DNA of 8,450 nt from Candidatus Rokuibacteriota bacterium (GTDB lineage Bacteria; Methylomirabilota; Methylomirabilia; Rokubacteriales; JACOUJ01): NCBI GenBank assembly GCA_016177865.1, contig JACOUJ010000016.1:1-8450 (forward strand). The letters are read 5' to 3'. The translations under genes were made by a program, and so were the position numbers. Below are positions 1 through 5,527 of this stretch, piece by piece. The notes below the pieces were generated by a model that worked only from the letters and a program-made list of their open reading frames with translations, did no database searches and was not told the origin of the DNA. How positions within the stretch are numbered: position 1 is the stretch's first letter; each line of letters starts with the position of its first letter.

Positions 1-1
1 A

Positions 2-247
2 GATATATCGGTCCAGGTCTCCCTCTCGCCGCGGTTTCAGGAGTTGATTGACGCGGTGGCGATGTCGGAGGGAATCAGTGAATCGGATGCCTACCTCGAC
101 CACTGGCACAAGGGCCCGGTTCTCGTCTGCGAGGGGACGCCAGAGGAGGTGGCGGAGGCGGTCGCCGCCGAGCTGGAGGGGGGTTTTGCTACGCTTCGGG
201 CCCGGTATTTGCAAGGGCCCACCGGATCAGGCCCGGCCGGTCAGTGA
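2..247 (+). CDS. C-terminal part of a 'virulence factor' family small protein (5' truncated by window edge)
   Basis: The frame is open from base 2 to a TGA at 245-247, with no convincing start inside. The TTG at 44 has no Shine-Dalgarno and falls within the conserved part, so the gene almost certainly begins outside the window. The visible 81 residues contain SPRFQELIDAVAM, then SDAYLDHW and an acidic/alanine-rich helix (GTPEEVAEAVAAELEGG). From memory this resembles the end of the roughly 100-residue Pfam 'Virulence factor' family (PF13769 type: RFQ.AID.AAM..G...DAYL..W..G), whose biochemical role is unknown despite the name. The last 19 or so residues, rich in Gly and Pro, lie beyond the conserved block and read antisense through the end of the phosphodiesterase gene, so they look like a run-on tail. 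No signal peptide or membrane segment is visible. The family call is moderate; function cannot be given. Confidence 0.6.
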   Translation, partial: DISVQVSLSPRFQELIDAVAMSEGISESDAYLDHWHKGPVLVCEGTPEEVAEAVAAELEGGFATLRARYLQGPTGSGPAGQ

Positions 248-941
248 TCAGCCCCGTCGCGCCCGCCTTGGCGTAGCGGCGCGCCGCTTCCGCCTCATTC
301 ACGACCCAGACAAAGCACTGAAGCCCTGCGCGCAGGCACGCCTCCACGTCCTGCTCGGTCGTCAGCCCGGCCTGAAGGCAGAGGGCCTGGATCGAAGCAT
401 CAGCCAGCCGCTCAGGACTCAAGAGGCGCCCGACCAGAAGAGCGCCGGTTCGGATCTCCGGGTCCATCTCGTGGACTTTTCTGAGCGCATGATGGTCAAA
501 CGACAGGACGAGCACCTGGTCGGTCACGTCATAGATCTGGAGGATGGAGACCAGACGCTCCTCGATCCCCGGAGAGACACACGAGCCTTCTTTCAACTCG
601 ATGGCGAAGCGCACGCGGTCGCGGAAACGCTCGATGAGTTCTGTGACCGTTTGGATCCGCTGGCCCTGGAAGCGCCGACCAAACCAGCTCCCGGCATCGA
701 GGCGCTTCAGGGCCTGGAGGGTGTACCCCCGGACCTCTCCCCGGCCGTCGGTGGTCCGCTCGAGGCGCTCGTCATGGATCACCACGAGCTGGCCATCGGC
801 GCTCAGGCGAACATCCAACTCGATCATGTCCGCCTGCTCTCGGATGGCGGCCTCGTAGGCTGCAAGCGTGTGCTCTGGCGCCTCGGCCGAGGCGCCCCGA
901 TGGGCAACGATGAGCGGACGCGAAGCGTCAATCGGATTCAT
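189..941 (-). CDS. ugpQ: Glycerophosphodiester phosphodiesterase (UgpQ/GDPD family, cytoplasmic)
   Basis: The 250-residue protein is a complete single-domain GDPD TIM barrel, the usual length for the cytoplasmic type. The family hydrolyses glycerophosphodiesters from phospholipid breakdown to sn-glycerol-3-phosphate and an alcohol, using a divalent metal. Visible family residues are the VAHRGAS motif (catalytic H14, R15), ELDVRLSADGQLVVIHD with metal ligands E41 and D43 and catalytic H56, and the later IELK (E115, K117). The end has the typical GLITDRPGLI. The usual APENT after HRG is APEHT here (N to H at residue 24). No signal peptide is present. The ATG is preceded on the minus strand by an AGGA-type ribosome site about 6 nt away, which supports this start. 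The gene converges on and overlaps the partial gene at the left edge by 59 bp, and is divergent from the plsC-like gene with only 34 bp between starts. Family is certain; the ugpQ name is by similarity. Confidence 0.92.
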   Translation of the reverse strand: MNPIDASRPLIVAHRGASAEAPEHTLAAYEAAIREQADMIELDVRLSADGQLVVIHDERLERTTDGRGEVRGYTLQALKRLDAGSWFGRRFQGQRIQTVTELIERFRDRVRFAIELKEGSCVSPGIEERLVSILQIYDVTDQVLVLSFDHHALRKVHEMDPEIRTGALLVGRLLSPERLADASIQALCLQAGLTTEQDVEACLRAGLQCFVWVVNEAEAARRYAKAGATGLITDRPGLIRWALANTGPEA

Positions 942-975
942 TGTTCCTGCGCTCTGCCCGTGACATCATAGTCGA

Positions 976-1638
976 GTGCTTCAGATCTTGCTAGGGTTCG
1001 TCCGGCCGTTCGTGTGGGGGTTCGCTCGTCTCTACTTCCGGATCCGCTTCGACGGAGTCGAGCACGTCCCGCGCAGCGGGCCGCTCCTGCTCTTCGCCAA
1101 CCACGTCTCCTACGCCGATCCCGTTCTGGTCACGATCCCGCTCCGCCGACCAATCCACTATCTGGCGTGGGAGGCCTTCTTCCGAGTCCCACTGCTCGGT
1201 CCGCTGATCCGCTGGCTCCGAGCATTCCCCGTGAACACTGATGAGCCGGACTCCCAGGCGGTGCGCAGGATCATTCGCCTTCTCAAAGCTGGAGAAGCCG
1301 TGCTGATCTTTCCCGAGGGGGGTCGGTCTTTCGATGGACGAGTGCAGCCGCTCCAGCCCGGCGCCATCCGGCTGGCCCTCAGGCTCGCCGTCCCCGTCTG
1401 CCTCGTGAGCGTTGCCGGCGGGTTTGAAGCGTGGCCGCGTACCCACCGCTTCCCCCGGCCTGCGCGAGTGCGGGTCACGTACCATCCCCCATTCACCCCC
1501 CGTCTCGAAGCCCGGGGGGAGGGCGTAGATGAAGCGATTCTCCGCCTCACCCAGGAGATTCGACAGAAGCTCCAAAAGGGATCGGAGTTTCTCCCGACCG
1601 CGGCTGCGGTCCTGGTCGCGAGCGCATACCTTTCCTGA
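976..1638 (+). CDS. plsC: 1-acyl-sn-glycerol-3-phosphate acyltransferase (PlsC/LPLAT family)
   Basis: The 220-residue protein carries the acyltransferase blocks in order: NHVSYADP with the catalytic HX4D (H43, D48), a block-II region around residues 70-84, and FPEGGRS (E114-S118, the EGTRS variant) that binds the glycerol phosphate. A hydrophobic VPVCLVSVAG strand follows near 139-148. The family transfers an acyl chain to lysophosphatidic acid at the inner face of the membrane to make phosphatidic acid; acyl-donor and acceptor preference cannot be read from sequence. An N-terminal hydrophobic/aromatic stretch (residues 1-21) would hold it to the membrane. The start is GTG at 976: an in-frame TGA at 961-963 excludes anything longer, and the conserved region begins soon after. 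No clear Shine-Dalgarno precedes it. The divergent neighbour is a phosphodiesterase of the same lipid pathway, giving a plausible phospholipid turnover pair. It could be a relaxed-specificity paralogue rather than the main PlsC. Confidence 0.88.
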   Translation: MLQILLGFVRPFVWGFARLYFRIRFDGVEHVPRSGPLLLFANHVSYADPVLVTIPLRRPIHYLAWEAFFRVPLLGPLIRWLRAFPVNTDEPDSQAVRRIIRLLKAGEAVLIFPEGGRSFDGRVQPLQPGAIRLALRLAVPVCLVSVAGGFEAWPRTHRFPRPARVRVTYHPPFTPRLEARGEGVDEAILRLTQEIRQKLQKGSEFLPTAAAVLVASAYLS

Positions 1639-1813
1639 CCGATAACCTCCAGCCATACAAGGCATTTTCATCATTTGAGTGGGTGGGCCGTTGCTGGCCT
1701 GCCTCTTGCAAATGACCCATGCGTGAGTGGTCTAACCTCTGCTCCGAGCGGGCGATTCTCCAGCTGGGGGCTTGATGTGACATGGCCGATCACAATGAGG
1801 AGTCCCGTCGGCA
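1639..1813 (+). other. Intergenic region upstream of the kinase operon
   Basis: This is the longest gene-free stretch in the window (175 bp). It has no credible ORF on either strand. It contains a weak promoter-like pair, annotated separately, and a GAGGAG at 1797-1802 that is the only Shine-Dalgarno candidate for the kinase, 11 nt before its ATG. A short GGCC/GGCC complement at about 1686-1699 is too small, and lacks a T-run, to be called a terminator for plsC. Confidence 0.6.
1706..1736 (+). promoter_or_regulatory. Weak sigma70-like promoter candidate for the kinase/receiver/UDG operon
   Basis: TTGCAA at 1706-1711 (4/6 to TTGACA) and TCTAAC at 1731-1736 (4/6 to TATAAT) are separated by 19 bp, longer than the ideal 17. 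It is the best pair I can find in the gap before the kinase gene, but such matches occur by chance and the spacing is poor. It is offered as a candidate only. Confidence 0.22.
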
Positions 1814-3403
1814 ATGAGCGAGATGACCGATAGGCCCATCAAGGTCCTCCTGATCGAAGATGATGCGGGAGACGCCAGGCTCATCGAAGAGATGCTGGCT
1901 GAAGCGACAGGGGCGGCGTTTGCCCTCGTCTGGGCTGATCGTCTTTCCGCGGGGCTCGAGCACCTTACCCAAGGTGGGATCGACATCGCGCTGGTGGATC
2001 TGTCGCTACCGGACAGCCTGGGGCTTCACACCGTTGTCAAGATTCACTCGCACGCATCCGGCGTGCCGATGGTGGTGCTGTCGGGTCTCGACGACGAAAC
2101 CGTCGCGGTTGAGGCGCTGCAGATGGGGGCCCAGGATTATCTGGTCAAGAGCCAGGTGGATAGCCATCTGCTGGCTCGTTCTGTTCGCTATGCCATCGAG
2201 CGCCACCGGGTGCTTGCGGAATTGGAGCAGGTCCGGGAGCACCAGCTGCAGACGAAGAATCAGTTTCTGTCTCACGTCTCGCATGAGCTCCGCTCACCCC
2301 TGACCGCCATTCATCAGTTTGTCACGATCCTGCTCGACGGGTTGGCGGGCGATATCAGCTCCGAGCAGCGAGAGTATCTGGAGATCGGGCTCAGAAATGT
2401 GAACCGACTTCGGAACATGATCGACGAGCTTCTGGAGGTGGGCCGTGCCGAGGCCGGCAGACTCACCGTTGATCCTCGATGTATCTCCCTGGCGGAACCG
2501 ATCGTCGAGACCCTCGGCACACTGCGCCCGGGCGCCGAGGCAAAGGGGATTTCCCTGTCGGCCGATATTCCGGGAAGCCTGCCCTCGGTCTATGCCGACC
2601 CGGCCCGTGTGCGGCAGATTCTCACGCACCTGACCGACAACGCGATCAAGTTCACTCCCGAAGGCGGGGCGGTGACGATCCGGGCTCGCGGGGCCAAAGA
2701 ACAGCCTGGCGTTCTGTGTGTCTCGGTGGAGGATACGGGATGCGGGATCAGTCCCGAGCGGACTGAACGGATTTTTGAGCGCTTCTACCAGGAAGCGAAT
2801 ACGGCTGAGGGGAGCCGCAAGGGTCTAGGACTCGGCCTTTACATTTCGCAGGAGCTGGTGACGCGCCACGGGGGGCGCATTTGGGTCGAAAGCCAGCTCG
2901 GGAACGGCAGCGTATTCTCTTTTACGTTGCCGGTGTTCTCTCTAGCGAAAATCCTGGCTCCCATCATCACGGAAAACAACCGCGTGAGAGACTCCATCGC
3001 TCTCATTACCGTCAAGCTTTCTCCCATCGGCGGTTCGCCATCGAAAAAGATCGGGGAGGCCGTGCACGCCCAGGCTCGGGACGTTGTCCAGCGCTGTATT
3101 CACCCCGATCTGGATGTGCTTCTCCCGCGGACAGCCTCGACGAGAGAGGATGAGATCTCTTTAGTCGTCGGGTGCACCGATTGGCGGGGCGCCGAGGCGG
3201 TCGTCCGCCGGATTCGGGACCAGCTAGGGCGCTGCCAGGAGTTTCAAGGCGCCGATGTAAACTTGACAGTATCCGCCACAATGATAGAAACTCCTTCCCA
3301 GAGGGAAAACACGGCGCTGGAACGCCTCGTCGAGGAGATCGCCGCCGAGATCGGAGACCGTCTGAAGACGGTGACCTCTGGGGGGGGTGACGGAGACGGA
3401 TAA
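1814..3403 (+). CDS. Hybrid sensor kinase: receiver - HisKA - HATPase - degenerate GGDEF-like domain
   Basis: A 529-residue cytoplasmic protein with no membrane segments. Residues 8-125 form a receiver domain (acidic pair D16/D17, phosphoacceptor D62, switch S90, K112). A charged helix (126-150) leads into HisKA with HVSHELRSP, phospho-histidine H157. The ATPase domain (to about 373) has the N-box DNAIKF (N276), the G1 box DTGCGIS (D307), the F-box ERFYQ and the G2 box GLGLGLYIS, so it looks catalytically complete. With an input receiver rather than a sensor domain, it probably relays a signal from another kinase. Residues about 380-525 resemble a GGDEF cyclase fold with the signature replaced by TREDEI (443-448), so cyclase activity is unlikely. 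The ATG at 1814 follows a GAGGAG 11 nt upstream, an in-frame TGA lies at 1796, and ATG 1823 is an alternative start. The 3' end overlaps the next receiver gene by 17 bp across a run of eight G. The natural signal is unknown. Confidence 0.92.
   Translation: MSEMTDRPIKVLLIEDDAGDARLIEEMLAEATGAAFALVWADRLSAGLEHLTQGGIDIALVDLSLPDSLGLHTVVKIHSHASGVPMVVLSGLDDETVAVEALQMGAQDYLVKSQVDSHLLARSVRYAIERHRVLAELEQVREHQLQTKNQFLSHVSHELRSPLTAIHQFVTILLDGLAGDISSEQREYLEIGLRNVNRLRNMIDELLEVGRAEAGRLTVDPRCISLAEPIVETLGTLRPGAEAKGISLSADIPGSLPSVYADPARVRQILTHLTDNAIKFTPEGGAVTIRARGAKEQPGVLCVSVEDTGCGISPERTERIFERFYQEANTAEGSRKGLGLGLYISQELVTRHGGRIWVESQLGNGSVFSFTLPVFSLAKILAPIITENNRVRDSIALITVKLSPIGGSPSKKIGEAVHAQARDVVQRCIHPDLDVLLPRTASTREDEISLVVGCTDWRGAEAVVRRIRDQLGRCQEFQGADVNLTVSATMIETPSQRENTALERLVEEIAAEIGDRLKTVTSGGGDGDG
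3380..3387 (+). repeat. G8 homopolymer at the kinase/receiver gene junction
   Basis: Eight consecutive G residues lie in the last codons of the kinase gene, and the final G is the first base of the receiver gene's GTG start. The kinase reads GGG GGG GGT and stops at 3401-3403. The receiver is in the +1 frame. Removing one G would join the frames into a continuous product with a short SGGVTETDKKK linker. Long G runs are prone to replication or transcription slippage and to sequencing indels. Confidence 0.7.
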
Positions 3404-3776
3404 GAAGAAGATCCTGATCGTGGACGACGACCCGGATCTCCGGCGCGGGTTGAACGTCCGATTGCGGGCGAATAACTATGAGACCGTCTTTGCGACAGAC
3501 GGGATGTCCGCGATCAGCGTGGCCCAGAAGGAGCGACCGGACCTGGTCGTCCTCGACCTCGGCCTCCCAGCAGGCGACGGCTTTACCGTCATGGAACGAT
3601 TCAAAACGATTGCCCCCCTCTCCGTTGTTCCGATCATCGTGGTGAGCGCCAGGGACCCGCAGGTCAATAGGGACCGCGCGCTGAAGGCCGGCGCAGAGAC
3701 CTTCTTGCAGAAGCCCGTGGATAATGACGAGCTGCTGTCAGCGATTCGGAAAGCGCTGGGAGAGCCAGTTGGTTGA
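3387..3776 (+). CDS. Stand-alone response regulator receiver (CheY-like)
   Basis: The 129-residue protein is a single receiver domain without an output domain. It shows ILIVDDDPD with the acidic triad D13/D14/D15, phosphoacceptor D57 in VVLDLGLP, a switch Ser at S87 (VVSAR) and K109 in the LQKPVDN motif, so every residue needed for phosphotransfer is there. It is the probable phosphorylation partner of the kinase immediately upstream and could act as a relay or as a diffusible regulator. The start must be GTG at 3387: an in-frame TGA at 3372-3374 lies upstream, the first beta strand begins at residue 8, and no later start would keep it. There is no well-spaced ribosome site, only the G-run touching the GTG. 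Translation therefore depends on coupling to the kinase gene (17-bp overlap), or the domain is really the C-terminus of the kinase. The uracil-DNA glycosylase start overlaps its stop by 4 bp. Confidence 0.88.
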   Translation: MTETDKKKILIVDDDPDLRRGLNVRLRANNYETVFATDGMSAISVAQKERPDLVVLDLGLPAGDGFTVMERFKTIAPLSVVPIIVVSARDPQVNRDRALKAGAETFLQKPVDNDELLSAIRKALGEPVG

Positions 3777-4486
3777 AGGCTGGACCCCTTGCCCGCCTTC
3801 AGGAGGTGGTTGTCGCCTGCCAGCGCTGCCCGCGCCTCGTCACGTACCGCGAGCAGGTCGCTCGGGAGAAGGTGAGACGCCACCGGAATGAGGCGTACTG
3901 GGGCCGGCCTCTGCCGAGCTTCGGTGACCCCGCGGCTCGCCTTCTGATCCTCGGCCTGGCCCCGGCAGCGCACGGGGGAAACCGGACCGGGCGCATGTTC
4001 ACGGGAGACGACTCCGGGCACTGGTTGTCCCGGGCTCTCTATGCTGCCGGCTTTGCCAATCAGCCCACGTCCTCCCATCGGGGGGACGGCCTCCGCCTGA
4101 AAGACGCGTATATCACCGCGTCGCTCCGTTGCGTCCCCCCGAAGAACCGGCCGACCGTCCAGGAGTTGGCCAACTGTCAACCGTACTTTCTCTTGGAGCT
4201 CGGGCTCCTGTCCGAGGTGCGGGTCGTTGTGGCCCTGGGGCGGATCGCCTTCGATGCCTATCTCAGGGCACGGGACGCGCTGGGGTATCCTTCCTCGAAA
4301 CCCCGCCCTCGCTTTGCCCACAACCGCGCCTGGCGCTTTCCCGAGGGCGCGACGCTCATCGCGTCCTATCACCCGAGCCGTCAGAATACGCAGACTGGGA
4401 AACTGACTCGCCGGATGTTCGGCGCCGTCTTCCGGAAGGCCCGACGCGCCCTCACCGGCACCATGGGAAGGTCAGCCGCGAGCTGA
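3773..4486 (+). CDS. udgB: Type-5 uracil-DNA glycosylase (UdgB)
   Basis: The 237-residue protein matches family-5 (UDGb) glycosylases, which remove uracil and some other deaminated bases from DNA to begin base-excision repair. The hallmark motif GLAPAAHGGNRTGRMFTGD spans residues 61-79, in place of the family-4 GEAPG form. The second active-site motif is SYHPSRQNTQTG, with H200. Four cysteines suit the 4Fe-4S cluster of families 4 and 5: C16 and C19 near the start (CQRC), C120 (LRCVPPKNRP) and C135. The start is TTG at 3773: it overlaps the preceding stop as TTGA and follows GGGAGAG at 3758-3764 with 8 nt spacing. No later start keeps the N-terminal Cys pair. Overlap with the receiver gene puts a DNA-repair enzyme in the same transcript as a two-component pair; a damage-response link is only inference. 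The last ~20 residues are a variable basic tail. Confidence 0.9.
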   Translation: MKAGPLARLQEVVVACQRCPRLVTYREQVAREKVRRHRNEAYWGRPLPSFGDPAARLLILGLAPAAHGGNRTGRMFTGDDSGHWLSRALYAAGFANQPTSSHRGDGLRLKDAYITASLRCVPPKNRPTVQELANCQPYFLLELGLLSEVRVVVALGRIAFDAYLRARDALGYPSSKPRPRFAHNRAWRFPEGATLIASYHPSRQNTQTGKLTRRMFGAVFRKARRALTGTMGRSAAS

Positions 4487-4505
4487 CAGGTTTGTAGAAG
4501 TCGCT

Positions 4506-4534
4506 TTGACGTGTCCCTCCTCCCCTGGTAGTAT
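4506..4534 (+). promoter_or_regulatory. Sigma70-type promoter for the methylenetetrahydrofolate reductase gene
   Basis: TTGACG at 4506-4511 (5/6 to the -35 consensus) is followed after exactly 17 bp by TAGTAT at 4529-4534 (4/6 to the -10 consensus). It lies just downstream of the udgB stop and would start transcripts near 4541, giving a leader of about 35 nt before the GTG. This is the best promoter-like sequence I see in the window. It separates the reductase-led group from the kinase/UDG operon. Confidence 0.6.
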
Positions 4535-4545
4535 TCCCGCTGGTC

Positions 4546-4569
4546 GGAGTGCAACTCCACTGAGGAGGT
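4546..4569 (+). promoter_or_regulatory. Leader hairpin and strong Shine-Dalgarno before the reductase gene
   Basis: GGAGT (4546-4550) and ACTCC (4554-4558) form a perfect 5-bp stem with a 3-nt loop. The same CTCC (4555-4558) could instead pair with GGAG (4564-4567) of the Shine-Dalgarno GAGGAGGT (4562-4569), which stands 6 nt before the GTG. The ribosome site is near-ideal and supports the GTG start at 4576. The two small hairpins are mutually exclusive, which would allow translational control, but each is short and may mean nothing. Confidence 0.4.
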
Positions 4570-4575
4570 CCAACC

Positions 4576-5505
4576 GTGGGAGCGAAGCGGTCGCCGAGCC
4601 GGCTTGAACGCCGCCTGCTCGAGGGCCACATCGTGGTGACGGCGGAGATCAATCCGCCCCGCCACGCGGGGGCCGACACCGTACGGACTCAGGCCCGCCT
4701 CTTGCTAGGGGCGGTGGACGCCGTGAACCTCACCGATTGCACCCGGGGGATTGTCCGCATGAGCAGTACCGCTGCGGCCCTGCTCGTCCGCGAGGAAGGC
4801 GTCGAGCCGATTGTCCAGATGACCTGCCGCGATCGCAACAAAATCGCGCTTCAGTCGGAGCTGCTTGGTCTCTCGGCGCTCGGGCTCCACACCCTGCTTC
4901 TCTTGACTGGAGATGATCCCGCGCAGGGCGACCATCCCGATGCCAAACCAGTCTTTGACCTGAACGGGACCGCGTTACTCGCGGCGGCCGACCGGATGCG
5001 GCGCGAAGGCGCCCTCCTTTCCGGGCGGGTGGTGGCCGAGCGACCTTCCCTGTTTCTCGGAGCGGCAGCGGACCCGGAGAAAGACTTGGCCAAGCCCGAT
5101 CGCATGGCAACGGAGGAGAAAGCTGCGGCTGGCGCCGACTTTGTCCAGACCCAGCCGGTCTTCGATCTCGACCGGTTCTCACGCTGGATGGAGCTTGTGC
5201 GGGCGGCCGGACTCCATCGGCAGGTGGCGATCCTGGCCGGAGTCTTTCTCCTCGACTCGGCCCGGAGGGCGGACTTCCTTCGAACGGTGCCCGGGGTCGT
5301 CCTGTCTGACACCATGTACCAGCGGCTCGCCTCCGCCGCGGACGAGCGGGCGGAGGGGCTGCGCCTTGCGATCGAGCTGGTGGACGGCGTGTCCAGCATT
5401 GAAGGCGTGCGCGGCATCCATCTCATGGGCGTTGACGCTACGGAAGGCGTCCGCGCCGTGGTCGAAGGCTCAGGCCTCGCCCGCCACGTGACAGGGGCCA
5501 GGTGA
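4576..5505 (+). CDS. metF: Methylenetetrahydrofolate reductase, MetF family (single catalytic domain)
   Basis: The 309-residue protein is a MetF-type TIM barrel, about the length of bacterial MetF and without the eukaryotic regulatory half. The family uses FAD to interconvert 5,10-methylene- and 5-methyl-tetrahydrofolate, feeding methionine synthesis or one-carbon flow. Visible features are VVTAEINPPR with the catalytic Glu at E24, DAVNLTDCTRG (48-58), the folate/FAD-region QMTCRDRN (81-88), LLLTGDDP with the conserved Asp at D113, and GADFVQTQPVFD with Q193. AEINPP replaces the EFFPP of E. coli MetF and is closer to the MetF-like half of bifunctional homocysteine methyltransferase/reductases; with no methyltransferase fused or adjacent, methionine supply versus C1 catabolism cannot be decided. 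It has its own promoter and a strong Shine-Dalgarno, which fixes the GTG start. The propeller gene begins 22 bp after its stop and may be cotranscribed. Confidence 0.87.
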   Translation: MGAKRSPSRLERRLLEGHIVVTAEINPPRHAGADTVRTQARLLLGAVDAVNLTDCTRGIVRMSSTAAALLVREEGVEPIVQMTCRDRNKIALQSELLGLSALGLHTLLLLTGDDPAQGDHPDAKPVFDLNGTALLAAADRMRREGALLSGRVVAERPSLFLGAAADPEKDLAKPDRMATEEKAAAGADFVQTQPVFDLDRFSRWMELVRAAGLHRQVAILAGVFLLDSARRADFLRTVPGVVLSDTMYQRLASAADERAEGLRLAIELVDGVSSIEGVRGIHLMGVDATEGVRAVVEGSGLARHVTGAR

Positions 5506-5527
5506 TTGTTTTGAGAGAGGACCGCAA

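Noticed and set aside
48..971. 307-codon plus-strand ORF across the phosphodiesterase gene
   Set aside because: It is the antisense shadow of a clear GDPD enzyme. Its translation is Arg/Pro/Ser-rich with no domain, as expected in GC-rich DNA.
991..1674. 227-codon minus-strand ORF over the acyltransferase gene
   Set aside because: It lies wholly opposite plsC with its HX4D and EGGRS motifs. The translation is low-complexity and matches nothing I recognise.
1681..1700. GGCC-containing hairpin after plsC as a terminator
   Set aside because: The stem is only about 4 bp and is not followed by a U-tract.
3476..4372. 298-codon minus-strand ORF spanning the receiver and uracil-DNA glycosylase genes
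   Set aside because: It crosses two well-supported opposite-strand genes and its product lacks any recognisable domain.
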